Assembly (NCBI GenBank): GCA_910575755.1
Contig: CAJTFO010000007.1
Coordinates: 1 to 64,000, forward strand
Origin: Desulfovibrionaceae bacterium
GTDB lineage: Bacteria > Desulfobacterota > Desulfovibrionia > Desulfovibrionales > Desulfovibrionaceae
DNA length: 64,000 nt
Direction of reading: 5' to 3'
Shown: positions 18,293 through 27,355 of the stretch, one piece after another
Numbering within the stretch: the first letter of the stretch is position 1
How the letters are laid out: every line of letters starts with the position of its first letter
The notes under the pieces: model-generated
What the model saw: only the letters and a program-made list of their open reading frames with translations
Databases searched by the model: none
What the model was told of the DNA's origin: nothing
Made by a program: the position numbers and the translations under genes

Positions 18293-19372
18293 ATGTTCGC
18301 CAAACTGGAAGGCCTTGAAAAAAAATATATGGAGCTGGAAGAGGCTCTGGCCCAGCCCGATGTGTTCAATGATCAGGAGCACTACCGCAAACTGACCAAG
18401 GCTCATGCCGATCTGCGTGAAATTGTGGAACTGTTCCGCAAGTACCGGGCCTTGCAGCAGGAGCTGGACGAAAACAGGCAGATGCTGCACGACGAGGATC
18501 CCGGCATACGCGAAATGGCCCATGAGGAGGTGCGCCGGGCCGAGGAGGATCTGCCGCGTATTGAGCAGGCCCTCAAGGTGGCCCTGCTGCCCACGGACCC
18601 GCTGGACGAAAAGAATACCATTCTTGAAATCCGCGCGGGAACCGGCGGCGAGGAGGCGGCGCTGTTTGCGGCGGATCTTTTCCGCATGTATACCCGCTAT
18701 GCCGAGCTTCAGGGCTGGAAAGTGGAGCTGATGAGCGAATCGCCATCCGAATCGGGCGGCTGCAAGGAAGTTATCTGCCTGATTTCCGGCGACCGCGTTT
18801 ACAGTCGCCTCAAATTCGAGGCCGGAACCCATCGCGTGCAGCGTGTGCCCGCCACCGAAACGCAGGGCCGCATTCACACCTCGGCGGCCACGGTAGCCGT
18901 GATGCCCGAAGCCGAGGAAGTGGATGTGGAGATTCGGCCTGAAGATCTGCGCATCGACATTTACCGCGCATCCGGCGCTGGCGGTCAGCATGTCAACAAG
19001 ACGGAATCCGCCGTGCGCATCACCCATCTGCCCACAAATACCGTTGTCACCTGTCAGGACGAGCGCTCCCAGCACAAAAACAAGGCCCGCGCCATGAAGG
19101 TGCTGGCCTCGCGTATTCTGGCCGCCGAACGCGAACGGCAGAATGCGGAGCTTTCCGCCGACCGCAAGGCCCAGGTGGGTTCCGGCGACCGCTCGGAACG
19201 CATCCGCACCTACAACTTCCCGCAGGGGCGTTGCACGGATCACCGCATCAACCTGACCCTGTATTCTCTGGACCGGATCATGGAAGGGGAGCTGGCGCCG
19301 CTGTTTGACGCCCTGTCCACCGCGGCGCAGACCGAGGCGCTCAAGGCTCAGGCCGAGGATATGGCCTTGTAG
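18293..19372 (+). CDS. prfA: peptide chain release factor 1
   Basis: A 359-residue release factor that recognises UAA and UAG and triggers peptide release. The catalytic GGQ is in [18 protein letters not shown], and the stop-reading PAT tripeptide is in [14 protein letters not shown], which identifies RF1 rather than RF2. The start at [12 protein letters not shown] (18293) has CGGAG upstream. No prmC (release factor methyltransferase) follows; instead a terminator-like hairpin ends the unit. Confidence 0.96.
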   Translation: MFAKLEGLEKKYMELEEALAQPDVFNDQEHYRKLTKAHADLREIVELFRKYRALQQELDENRQMLHDEDPGIREMAHEEVRRAEEDLPRIEQALKVALLPTDPLDEKNTILEIRAGTGGEEAALFAADLFRMYTRYAELQGWKVELMSESPSESGGCKEVICLISGDRVYSRLKFEAGTHRVQRVPATETQGRIHTSAATVAVMPEAEEVDVEIRPEDLRIDIYRASGAGGQHVNKTESAVRITHLPTNTVVTCQDERSQHKNKARAMKVLASRILAAERERQNAELSADRKAQVGSGDRSERIRTYNFPQGRCTDHRINLTLYSLDRIMEGELAPLFDALSTAAQTEALKAQAEDMAL

Positions 19373-19436
19373 CGCGGGCGACAGGTCGCCGACAATCCGC
19401 TGCGGAAAAACAACGCTTTTTCCGCCCAATAAAGAA

Positions 19437-19472
19437 TTGCCCCTCCCTGCTGACAAGGGCAGAGGAGGGGCA
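19437..19472. terminator. bidirectional stem-loop between convergent prfA and SPFH gene
   Basis: An inverted repeat TTGCCCCTCC/GGAGGGGCAA with a short imperfect loop region lies between two convergent genes. Short A/T runs flank it on both sides, so it may stop transcription in either direction. Confidence 0.6.
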
Positions 19473-19498
19473 ATCCGCATTCCGGCGTCTGGGAGTAT

Positions 19499-20461
19499 TC
19501 AGCTTTCGTCAGACTTCCGCCCGGCGGACAGGCCGTGGCCCGGCTTGATGATTCTGGTCATGGTGGCCACCATGCCCGCGGCGTCGGCCACATCGGCGGG
19601 AATGATCATGCTGTTGCCCGTTTTGGCCAGCTTGCCGAATTCGGCGATATAGGCTTCAGCCAGGCGAAGCTGGGCGGCGGCCACGCCGTCATTGCCCAGT
19701 TGGTCGCCCACAATGCGCAGGCCTTCGGCCGTGGCCGTGGCCACGGTGCGTATCTGGGCCGCTTCGCCCTCGGCCTGGTTGATCATGGCCTGTTTCTGCC
19801 CTTCTGACTGGGCGATGGCGGCCGCCTTGGCGCCTTCGGCCCGGTTGATCTGCGACTGCATTTCGCCTTCGGATTCGGCGATGGTGGCGCGCTTTTCGCG
19901 TTCGGCGCGCATCTGTTTTTCCATGGCTTCCATCACCGTGTCCGGGGGCGTGATGTCGCGGATTTCATAGCGCAGCACCTTCACGCCCCAGGGCGCGGTG
20001 GCCGCGTCCAGCGCCTCCACCACTTCCTGATTGATGCGGGTGCGTTCCTCAAAGGTCTTGTCCAGTTCCAGCTTGCCGATGACCGAACGCAACGAGGTCT
20101 GGGCCAGCTGGATGGCCCCCCATTCGTAGTCGGAAATGCCGTAGGCGGACTTCTCCGGCGTAATGACCTGAAGGTAGAGCACGCCGTCAATATCCACGCT
20201 GACGTTGTCGCGGGTGATGCAGGTCTGCTTGGGCACGTCCAGCACCTGTTCCTTGAGGCTGCGCTTGTAGGCGGTCACGTCCACAAAGGGCAGCAGCAGG
20301 TGAAAGCCCGCATAGAGCACCTTGTGGAATTTGCCCAGGCGTTCCACCACATAGGCGGACTGGTTGGGAACCACCACGGCGGTTTTGATCAGTACGACGA
20401 TGACCAGCACGGCCAGCAGAAACAGCCAGCCGAACTGACCCATTTGGGAAAAAATATTCAT
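19499..20461 (-). CDS. SPFH/stomatin-like membrane protein (QmcA type)
   Basis: A 320-residue protein with an N-terminal membrane anchor (residues 10-30), then the SPFH/band-7 domain beginning VVVPNQSAYVVERLGKFHKVL, and a long Ala/Glu/Gln-rich coiled coil (RAEREKRATIAESEGEMQSQ). Such proteins form ring-like scaffolds that organise membrane microdomains or regulate proteases. The start at 20461 is set by GGAGG just upstream. The NfeD gene lies 49 bases upstream on the same strand, the usual partner arrangement. Confidence 0.88.
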   Translation of the reverse strand: MNIFSQMGQFGWLFLLAVLVIVVLIKTAVVVPNQSAYVVERLGKFHKVLYAGFHLLLPFVDVTAYKRSLKEQVLDVPKQTCITRDNVSVDIDGVLYLQVITPEKSAYGISDYEWGAIQLAQTSLRSVIGKLELDKTFEERTRINQEVVEALDAATAPWGVKVLRYEIRDITPPDTVMEAMEKQMRAEREKRATIAESEGEMQSQINRAEGAKAAAIAQSEGQKQAMINQAEGEAAQIRTVATATAEGLRIVGDQLGNDGVAAAQLRLAEAYIAEFGKLAKTGNSMIIPADVADAAGMVATMTRIIKPGHGLSAGRKSDES

Positions 20462-20510
20462 GTATCCTCCACGCCCTGTCATGGCGGGCGTCATGCCGCC
20501 GTCCGGCGGT

Positions 20511-20978
20511 TCAGTGTTTTTCTGTGGCGGTCACGCGCAGCAGCAGGGCGTCATCAGACTGTGTGCCGAGCACGCGCACCGCGCGCCCGACATGAAGTTC
20601 CACTTCCGCCACGGCCCGCCAGAAACTGCCGTCAATGCTCACTTCTCCCACTTCGCCGGGGCGCAGCGCCTTGCTGACCACACCCGCGCGGCCCGTGAGC
20701 GGGTGGGATGGCGCCTGGCCGCCCTGAGCATCGGCATCGGCGGCCCGCTGCGCCCGGCCGCCGAACACGGCCCGCAGATGACGGCGCAGGAAAAGCAGAG
20801 TGAGCAGGGAAACAAGAATGAACAGAACCAGCTGCCAGCCCAGGGAAAGGCCCAGCAGCGCGGCGCAAGCCGTAACCCAGGCTCCCGCGCCGAAAAAGAC
20901 CAGCACCAGGGTCGGGGCCAGCAGCTCCACAAACAGAAAAACCAGGCCCAGCAGAAACCAGAGCAGAGGCGCGTTCAT
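20511..20978 (-). CDS. NfeD-like membrane protein, short form
   Basis: A 155-residue protein with about three N-terminal membrane helices (LLWFLLGLVFLFVELLAPTL) and a C-terminal OB-fold domain containing LTGRAGVVSKALRPGEVGEVSIDGSFW. This is the short NfeD1b type without the ClpP-like protease part. NfeD proteins are encoded with SPFH proteins and are thought to act with them at the membrane; the exact role is unknown. Confidence 0.86.
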   Translation of the reverse strand: MNAPLLWFLLGLVFLFVELLAPTLVLVFFGAGAWVTACAALLGLSLGWQLVLFILVSLLTLLFLRRHLRAVFGGRAQRAADADAQGGQAPSHPLTGRAGVVSKALRPGEVGEVSIDGSFWRAVAEVELHVGRAVRVLGTQSDDALLLRVTATEKH

Positions 20979-21005
20979 GTGTCCTCTCCAGGCGCGCCAT
21001 GCGCG

Positions 21006-21992
21006 CTATTGCTGCTGGCCCTGGTCAATATCAATGATGCGCGCCTGCAACCAGACATAGGCGTCCACTTCCTGGCCCTTTTCCGGCTCAAAGTCGCCCA
21101 GCGCCATTCTGGAGACATAGAGCGCAAGCCGCATGGGTTCGCGGGTTTCAAAGGGAAAGCTGAGGTACAGGAGCTTGAGCGGCATTTTTTCCAGCTGGCA
21201 GTCCTGCACGTCCTCAATGACGGCGCGTAACTGGTATTCGCAGAAGCGGCGGCCCGGCATGATCAGATGGCGGCCCGCAACCTCGACCTTGAGCGGCGGC
21301 ACATCCAGCCTGGACTTGCCGGGGTTTTCGGCCAGCCAGGCCTCGGCGTAGGCCTCAAAACGCGGCCCCTGGGTGATGGTCACCTCGTCCAGCAGGGCCT
21401 TGCGCAGCCCGTAGGCCAGACCGGCCAGCAGAAAGGTATGGGTGACGCCGGGGGTGAGGTCGTCACGATCGCGCCCGTACAGCGGGTCAAAGAACCACAT
21501 GGGGTTCTTGCCCTCGATCATGCTCACGGCCACGTTGGCGCCCAGGCCGCTTTCCCAGGGGTGCACCTCTTCCACGGTGAGGTCGTTGGGCAGGCCTTCC
21601 AGCAGGGGAACAGCGTTGACGGGAGTCAGCCTGCCGCCTTCCTCTCCGGCCATCAGCACCGAGGCGCGCACGGGTTGATCCTTGGGCCAGGCCATCAGCA
21701 CATGATCCCTGCCGCCGCGCTTCCACTGCCAGGCCGGACGCGTGCCGCCCTCGTGCAGCACCGTGCCCACCACCTGCGGCATGATCGCCGCCGGGTTCTG
21801 ACCGGTGAGCACGGCCCAGGCGTCGCCCAGGCCTTCAAAATGGGTACGGTTTTTGCCCTGAAGCATGGCTTCCATTTCTTCAGGACTGGGCTGCCTGGCG
21901 TCGGGATTGGCGTCGTCGGCCTGGGCCACCTTTACAAACTGCTCGCCGCCGGCGGCAGCCTGGGGCAGAGTTTCCTTGCTTTTTCTGGGCAT
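21006..21992 (-). CDS. conserved hypothetical protein
   Basis: A 328-residue protein with no signal peptide or membrane helix and no domain I can name. The first 45 residues are polar and low in order. The rest looks like a folded alpha/beta protein with stretches such as HFEGLGDAWAVLTGQNPAAI, NPMWFFDPLYGRD and VEVAGRHLIMPGRRFCEYQ. It lies 27 bases upstream of the NfeD gene on the same strand, so it may be co-expressed with the NfeD/SPFH pair. Composition matches the backbone. Confidence 0.65.
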   Translation of the reverse strand: MPRKSKETLPQAAAGGEQFVKVAQADDANPDARQPSPEEMEAMLQGKNRTHFEGLGDAWAVLTGQNPAAIMPQVVGTVLHEGGTRPAWQWKRGGRDHVLMAWPKDQPVRASVLMAGEEGGRLTPVNAVPLLEGLPNDLTVEEVHPWESGLGANVAVSMIEGKNPMWFFDPLYGRDRDDLTPGVTHTFLLAGLAYGLRKALLDEVTITQGPRFEAYAEAWLAENPGKSRLDVPPLKVEVAGRHLIMPGRRFCEYQLRAVIEDVQDCQLEKMPLKLLYLSFPFETREPMRLALYVSRMALGDFEPEKGQEVDAYVWLQARIIDIDQGQQQ

Positions 21993-22075
21993 GCGAAAAA
22001 TCCCCGTCTGCTCTCTGTCCGGCCCGTCGCCCTCCCGGCAAGGGAGGCAACGGGCCGGGGTACATACTGTCCGAA

Positions 22076-24298
22076 TCAGCGCCGTCCGCCGCGATCGCGA
22101 TCACGACCGCGTCCGCCGCGATCATGCCTGTCGCCCCGGTCGGAGCGGGGCGGACGGGCGGTTTCCTCGGGGTTCCAGGGATGTCCCTGTTCTTCCAGAA
22201 GGACGGCCTTGCGGCTGGCGCGGATGCGGTCGCCGTTGATCTCAATGACCTTGACCAGCATATCCTCGCCCAGACGGGCCACATCGCCCGGCTGCTCCAC
22301 ACGATTCACATCCAGCTGGGAAACGTGAACCAGGGCTTCCACATTGGGCAGCACTTCCACAATGGCCCCGATGTCCATGACCTTGCGCACCTTGGCCATA
22401 TAGTTCTTGCCCAGATCCGGGCGCTGGTCGTAATAGGACACCATTTCGCGGGCTTTTTCCAGGGCTTCGGCCGTGGGCGCGAAAATGGACACCCGGCCGG
22501 AATCCTCAATATCGACGGATGCGCCGGTGGCCGCGGTGATGGCTTTGATGTTCTTGCCGCCGGGGCCGATGATCAGGCGAATGATGTCCGGATTCACAAA
22601 TATTTCGGCGTGCTGCGGCGCAAAGCGCGAGAGTTCCTTGCGGGGCTCGGCGATGGCCTTGGCCATTTCGGCCAGGATGTGCAGGCGGCCTTCGCGTGCC
22701 TGCTGCATGGCCGCGCGCATGATGTCCGTGGTCAGGCCGGTGATTTTGATGTCCATCTGCACGCCGGTGACGCCTTCGGCCGTGCCGGCGATCTTGAAAT
22801 CCATGTCGCCCAGCGCGTCCTCGTCACCCAGAATGTCGGTGAGCACGATGAATTTGTCGCCTTCCTTGATCAGGCCCATGGCCACGCCCGCCACCGGCGC
22901 GCTCACCGGCACGCCCGCGTCCATCAGCGAGAGGGAGCCGCCGCAGACCGCCGCCATGGAGGAAGAACCGTTGGATTCCATGGTTTCGGCCACCACGCGC
23001 AGGGTGAAGGGAAAATCCGCGTCAGCGGGCAGAATGGGCCGCAGGGATTTTTCCGCCAGGGCGCCGTGGCCGATTTCACGGCGCGACACGCGCACGGGCT
23101 TGACTTCGCCCACGCAGTAGGGCGGGAAGTTGTAATGCAGCATGAAGCGCTTGGTCACGTCGCCGGTGAGCGAGTCCATACGCTGCTCGTCCGTGGAGGA
23201 ACCAAGGGTGGTCACCACCAGGGACTTGGTTTCGCCCCGGCGGAACAGCGCCGAACCATGCGCCCTGGGCAAGACCCCGGTCTGAATCTGGATGGGCCGC
23301 ACGCTTCTGGTGTCGCGACCGTCGATGCGCGTGCCCTCGTTGACGATGCGAGCGCGCACCAGGGCTTTTTCCATGCCGCCGAGGATGTCGCCCACGCTCT
23401 TCAGCGCGGCTTCGTTCTCGGCCCAGGCCGGATCGGCCCTGAGGGCTTCCATGACCTTGTCCTTCACGGCCTTGCGGGCGTCCTTGCGCGGCAGTTTGTC
23501 CGGCACGCGCAGGGCGTCTTCAATGCCGGCCTCTCGGGCCAGTTCCTGCACCCGCGCCACCAGGGCAGGGTCGTCCTCATGCGGGGTAAAGGCCATCTTG
23601 GCCTTGCCGCAGAGTTCGCGCAACTGGATCTGGGCGTCGATAAGCGGCTGGATTTCCTTGCGGCCCCATTCCAGGGCTTCAATGATCACATCCTCGGGCA
23701 GGAAGCGGGCGTCGCCTTCCACCATGGTCAGGGCGTCGCGCGAAGCCGCGAAGAGAATGTTCAGGTCGCTCCGGGCCTGCTGCTCAAAGGAGGGGTTGAG
23801 CACAAACTGACCGTTGATCCGGCCGATGCGACCGCCGGCCACCGGGCCTTCAAAGGGCAGGGGCGAAACCATCAGGGCCGCCGAAGCGCCGGTGAGGGCC
23901 AGCACGTCGGATTCGTTCTCCTGATCGGCGGAAATGACGCTGGCCAGCACCTGCACGTCCTCGTTCAGGCCTTTGGGAAAGAGCGGGCGGATGGGCCGGT
24001 CGATAAGGCGCGCCACCAGGGTTTCGCGCTCGGAGGGGCGGCCGATCTCGCGGCGGAAGAAGCTGCCGGGGATGCGGCCCGCGGCGTACATTTTTTCGGA
24101 ATACTCCACGGTCAGCGGGAAAAAGCCCTTGTCGAACTCCAGCGGCTGGGAGCAGACCGTCACCAGCACCACCGTGCCGCCGCATTGCATCCAGACCGCG
24201 CCGTGGGCCTGATTGGCCAGACGGCCGCACTCAAAAATGATTTCCTTGCCGCCCACCTGGGCCGTAACCCTGGCGGGACTGAAAATATCCTGCAACAT
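22076..24298 (-). CDS. pnp: polyribonucleotide nucleotidyltransferase (PNPase)
   Basis: A 740-residue 3'-5' phosphorolytic exoribonuclease. It has two RNase PH domains (the second contains TSDIMRAA-like and MDAGVPVSAPVAGVAMGLI), a KH domain (IGPGGKNIKAITAATGA near residue 565) and an S1 domain, then a C-terminal tail rich in Arg, Gly and Asp (about residues 710-740). The start at MLQDIFSPARVTAQVGGKE (24298) matches family N-termini. It follows rpsO with a 9-base-pair hairpin between, an arrangement in which PNPase autoregulation through RNase III cleavage is known in E. coli; that control here is inference. Confidence 0.96.
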   Translation of the reverse strand: MLQDIFSPARVTAQVGGKEIIFECGRLANQAHGAVWMQCGGTVVLVTVCSQPLEFDKGFFPLTVEYSEKMYAAGRIPGSFFRREIGRPSERETLVARLIDRPIRPLFPKGLNEDVQVLASVISADQENESDVLALTGASAALMVSPLPFEGPVAGGRIGRINGQFVLNPSFEQQARSDLNILFAASRDALTMVEGDARFLPEDVIIEALEWGRKEIQPLIDAQIQLRELCGKAKMAFTPHEDDPALVARVQELAREAGIEDALRVPDKLPRKDARKAVKDKVMEALRADPAWAENEAALKSVGDILGGMEKALVRARIVNEGTRIDGRDTRSVRPIQIQTGVLPRAHGSALFRRGETKSLVVTTLGSSTDEQRMDSLTGDVTKRFMLHYNFPPYCVGEVKPVRVSRREIGHGALAEKSLRPILPADADFPFTLRVVAETMESNGSSSMAAVCGGSLSLMDAGVPVSAPVAGVAMGLIKEGDKFIVLTDILGDEDALGDMDFKIAGTAEGVTGVQMDIKITGLTTDIMRAAMQQAREGRLHILAEMAKAIAEPRKELSRFAPQHAEIFVNPDIIRLIIGPGGKNIKAITAATGASVDIEDSGRVSIFAPTAEALEKAREMVSYYDQRPDLGKNYMAKVRKVMDIGAIVEVLPNVEALVHVSQLDVNRVEQPGDVARLGEDMLVKVIEINGDRIRASRKAVLLEEQGHPWNPEETARPPRSDRGDRHDRGGRGRDRDRGGRR

Positions 24299-24481
24299 AA
24301 TGGGGTCCTTTGCTCTTGCGAAGGGGATTCCGGCAAAAGCGGGCAAAAGAACTGCGCATCCTTCTGCCTGGTTTTCCCGGACCCCCCTTCTCTCGCGTTT
24401 CTGCTCCCTGCGGGGGAGCGTGTCGTCATGCCGCGCGGCTTCGGGGGCAACGCTGATGCGCCCCAGGGCCTGATGCGGCAA

Positions 24482-24503
24482 GGGGGAGTCCGGCGACTCC
24501 CCC
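24482..24503 (-). other. rpsO-pnp intergenic hairpin
   Basis: A perfect 9-base-pair stem GGGGGAGTC/GACTCCCCC with a four-base loop lies 15 bases after the rpsO stop on the minus strand. No T run follows in the direction of transcription, so it looks more like an RNA-processing or stabilising stem than a terminator. Confidence 0.6.
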
Positions 24504-24517
24504 TTTCAGCCAAAATA

Positions 24518-24781
24518 TTACTTGCGCAAGCCAAGTTTTTCGATGAGCGCGCGGTAACGCTGAACATCTTTCTTTTTCAGGTAGTTCAGAATCTTGCGGC
24601 GGTGTCCCACCAGCTTGAGCAGGCCGGTGCGGGAATGGAAGTCTTTCTTGTGCACCTTGAAATGGCCGGTGAGGCCTTCAATGCGCGCGGTGAGCAGCGC
24701 CACCTGAACTTCCGGGGAACCCGTGTCGCCTTCATGCTTGGCGTGAGCTTCAATGACCGATTTTTTCTGTTCCGCATCCAT
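24518..24781 (-). CDS. rpsO: 30S ribosomal protein S15
   Basis: An 87-residue S15, from [21 protein letters not shown] to EKLGLRK, with the conserved [19 protein letters not shown] block that contacts 16S rRNA. The start is ATG 24781 or the GTG two codons upstream at 24787; the AAGGAG is 7 bases from the GTG and 13 from the ATG, so the GTG start is also plausible. It lies between truB and pnp as in many bacteria. Confidence 0.96.
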   Translation of the reverse strand: MDAEQKKSVIEAHAKHEGDTGSPEVQVALLTARIEGLTGHFKVHKKDFHSRTGLLKLVGHRRKILNYLKKKDVQRYRALIEKLGLRK

Positions 24782-24812
24782 AACCACAGCAGTTCTCCTT
24801 GAGAGGATGAAG

Positions 24813-25775
24813 TTAGTTCCAAAGTCCCCGCAGCACGGCCCAGCAGGATCCGCCTGGCGCGTCTTTACGCTGCGCCAGGGCCAGGGCTTCGCCCCGGTCC
24901 AGCAACAGGGCCAGGCCCTTGTCCCGCGTCTTTTCCTCACTGCCCGGCGGCAGGGACGCGCAGGGCACGGCCATGCCGTTGCGAACCCGTTGCGCCTGTT
25001 CCGGCGTGAGCTCCACCCCGGGCCAGTGCGGCAAGGCCTCGGCAATGGGGCGCAGGCTGGCGGCCAGCAGGGCGGGATCAGCCGTGAGGTCCCGCAGGTC
25101 GCGGGCCGCGTCAAGGCCGAAGGGGTAACTGTACTCCCGGGTCAGTTCCGTGAGCACGGCTCCGCACCCCAGTCGCATCCCCAAGCTGTGGGCCAGGGAG
25201 CGTATGTAGGTGCCGGAACTGCAAGCGACCCGAAAGCGCACAAACGGCAGGCTCACGTCGAGCGTGTCCGCCTGTGAAATTTCCATGCGTTTGACCTTGG
25301 CGGGAGCGGCCGCGCCCTTGCGGGCCAGCCTGTACAGGGGCTGGCCTTCGTGTTTGGCCGCCGAATAGGGCGGCACGGGCTGCTCGCGCGCTTCGCGCCA
25401 CAGGGCGATTTCGCGGCGCACGTCCTCTTCGCCCACATGCTCCCACGCGGCCTCGCCCAGCAGTTTTCCCTGACAGTCCCAGGTGTCCGTGGTCTGGCCC
25501 AGACGCAGAACGCCGCTGTACACCTTGCCGCCGCCCGCCAGCAGGTGCGAGGAAAGCTTGGTGGCCTGCCCCAGCAGCACCAGCAGCACGCCTGAGGCCA
25601 GAGGGTCCAGTGTGCCGGCGTGGCCGATCTTTTTCTGCCCCAGACGCTTGAGCGCCGTCAGGCAGCGGGCGGACGTGGGGCCCGAAGGCTTGTTCAGCAC
25701 CAGCACGCCATGCAGTTGCGGCAACGGCGGCCGGCGGGGCTGCGGCACAGGGGCCGCCATTTCTTCATCGGTCAT
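24813..25775 (-). CDS. truB: tRNA pseudouridine-55 synthase
   Basis: A 320-residue enzyme that makes pseudouridine 55 in the T arm of tRNAs. The N-terminal [12 protein letters not shown] and the catalytic aspartate in [13 protein letters not shown] are clear, and [13 protein letters not shown] is a further signature. A PUA-like C-terminus follows. The ATG at 25775 is preferred; a TTG two codons upstream is open. It sits between nrnA and rpsO. Confidence 0.94.
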   Translation of the reverse strand: MTDEEMAAPVPQPRRPPLPQLHGVLVLNKPSGPTSARCLTALKRLGQKKIGHAGTLDPLASGVLLVLLGQATKLSSHLLAGGGKVYSGVLRLGQTTDTWDCQGKLLGEAAWEHVGEEDVRREIALWREAREQPVPPYSAAKHEGQPLYRLARKGAAAPAKVKRMEISQADTLDVSLPFVRFRVACSSGTYIRSLAHSLGMRLGCGAVLTELTREYSYPFGLDAARDLRDLTADPALLAASLRPIAEALPHWPGVELTPEQAQRVRNGMAVPCASLPPGSEEKTRDKGLALLLDRGEALALAQRKDAPGGSCWAVLRGLWN

Positions 25776-25820
25776 ACGCAAGCCTGTAGCATAGCCGCAG
25801 AACGGTCTGAAGTCAAAATG

Positions 25821-26852
25821 TTATCGCGCCGCGCCGGCTGAAGCGCTTTCAGCGTCCAACTGGGCGTTGATGGCGGCCAGCAGAACCGGGGCGGCCTGCT
25901 CCGGGGGCATGTTCAGCGCGCCGCCCGCGGCGTTGAGGTGCCCGCCCCCTCCCAGAGCGGCCGCCGTGGCGCGCACATCCGTATGACCATAGGAGCGCAG
26001 GCTGAACCTGCACATCCCCGGCGTGTCCTCACGCAACAGGGCCGCCACCCGCACGCCGCCCAGACGCCGCAATTGATCCACCAGACCTTCCAGATCTTCC
26101 TTGAGGGCGCGGCAGTGCCGCAGATCTTCCAGAGACACAGTGCAGAAGGCCACTTCGCCATCGCGTTCCAGCCGCACGCGTTCCATGAGTCTGCCCCAGA
26201 GGTGCATGCGGCCCAGACTCCAGGCGTTCTCCAGGCGTTCCCGCAGGCCCGTCAGGTCACAGCCGCCCTCCACCAGATGCGCGCAGAGGGCAAAGACAGC
26301 CGCGCTGGTGTTGCCGTGGCAGAAGCCGCCCGTGTCCGTGATGATGCCCAGGGCCACGGCGCGGGCCAGTTCGCCTTGCAGCGGCAAGCCCGCGGCCAGA
26401 GCGACGTAAGCCATGAGCTGGGCCGTGGCCGCCGCCTCGGGAACCACCCAGTTGTCCAGGCTGCCCATGCCTTCCTCGCCCAGATGGTGGTCAATGTTCA
26501 GGCTGGTGAAATCGGGCAGGCGCGCCGCCAGTTCCCCGCCCAGCCGCTGGGGTTCGCCGCAGTCCAGCAGCAGGGCGCAACGCGGCGTGAAGGGCAGATG
26601 TTCCAGGCTGGTATGCACCGTGCCGGGCAGCGGGAAAAACTGAAGATACTGCGGCAGGCCGGTGCTGCTGTAAAGAATGAATTCCTTGCCCAGCGCGCGC
26701 AGAATATGCCCGGCCGCCGCCAGGGAGCCTGCGGCGTCGCCGTCGGGATTGACATGGCCGGACACCAGCACGTGGTCCAGCCCGCGCAGGGCGGCGGCCA
26801 TGCGCAAGGCGCCGTCGCGAAAGCGCGTTGGAATCAGTTCAGTCTGTGACAT
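25821..26852 (-). CDS. nrnA: DHH-family phosphoesterase (NrnA-like)
   Basis: A 343-residue DHH/DHHA1 protein related to NrnA, which degrades short RNA oligomers and, in some members, 3'-phosphoadenosine-5'-phosphate. Metal-binding motifs are GHVNPDGDAAGS near residue 33, LLDCGEPQRLGG, and NIDHHLGEEGMG near residue 120. The C-terminal GGGHLNAAGG is the DHHA1 substrate loop. The start overlaps the end of ylxP by 14 bases. Its place in the infB-truB cluster is standard. Confidence 0.9.
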   Translation of the reverse strand: MSQTELIPTRFRDGALRMAAALRGLDHVLVSGHVNPDGDAAGSLAAAGHILRALGKEFILYSSTGLPQYLQFFPLPGTVHTSLEHLPFTPRCALLLDCGEPQRLGGELAARLPDFTSLNIDHHLGEEGMGSLDNWVVPEAAATAQLMAYVALAAGLPLQGELARAVALGIITDTGGFCHGNTSAAVFALCAHLVEGGCDLTGLRERLENAWSLGRMHLWGRLMERVRLERDGEVAFCTVSLEDLRHCRALKEDLEGLVDQLRRLGGVRVAALLREDTPGMCRFSLRSYGHTDVRATAAALGGGGHLNAAGGALNMPPEQAAPVLLAAINAQLDAESASAGAAR

Positions 26853-27123
26853 AAATCTCTACCTGGCTGTCGATCATTTCCTCGGGGCAGACCGCTTCCA
26901 TCATCAGGGCGCACTTGTCCATGCGGCTGCGGAGGTGGGTTTCATTGTTGGAAAGAGAGACCACAGCCACACGCAGGCGGGTGAGGCTGTCCTCGGTGCC
27001 GACTTCGGCAACGGCCACGTTGAATTTATTGCGGGTTTTCTGTTTCAGGCTGTTGGCGACACGGCGCTTGGCCTTGAGATTGTCGTTGCCGTCCAGGCTG
27101 AATTCGACGGTCAGAACCGCCAT
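26839..27123 (-). CDS. ylxP: DUF503 protein (YlxP-like)
   Basis: A 94-residue member of the DUF503/YlxP family. The pattern NLKAKRRVANSLKQKTRNKFNVAVAEVG is characteristic. Function is unknown, but the gene usually lies after infB and before rbfA. Here the next gene is nrnA directly, overlapping by 14 bases. The ATG at 27123 is preferred; two in-frame ATGs lie 6 and 12 bases further upstream and no clear ribosome-binding site separates them. Confidence 0.85.
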   Translation of the reverse strand: MAVLTVEFSLDGNDNLKAKRRVANSLKQKTRNKFNVAVAEVGTEDSLTRLRVAVVSLSNNETHLRSRMDKCALMMEAVCPEEMIDSQVEIYVTD

Positions 27124-27296
27124 GAACATGGGCATACAAGTGAGTTTTGTTCCGGGCTTGAGCTTTGCGCGCGCCGTCATGAAGCGAAAAAAGCAATCTT
27201 TCCGGATGGCGCGCCGGCAGGTCTTTGCGCCGCGCGTCCGATGAGCGCGTTGCGCGCGCAAAGCCGCGGGCAACGTCTGCGGAAAAACCTGCGTGG

Positions 27297-27323
27297 GCCT
27301 CCATGACCAGGCAATGGAGGCCG
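27297..27323 (-). other. stem-loop after infB
   Basis: A 9- to 10-base-pair inverted repeat GGCCTCCAT/ATGGAGGCC lies about 35 bases after the infB stop, in the 232-base gap before ylxP. No T run follows, so it may be a processing site or partial attenuator. The rest of the gap shows no gene. Confidence 0.5.
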
Positions 27324-27355
27324 GCCGGGCCACAGCCCGACCGGTCCTCCGGATT

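Noticed and set aside
22124-24802. An 892-codon open frame opposite pnp and rpsO
   Set aside because: It is the antisense shadow of a GC-rich conserved gene; its translation is rich in His, Gly and Arg with no recognisable domain. Similar long antisense frames opposite infB, nusA and the AOR gene were dropped for the same reason.
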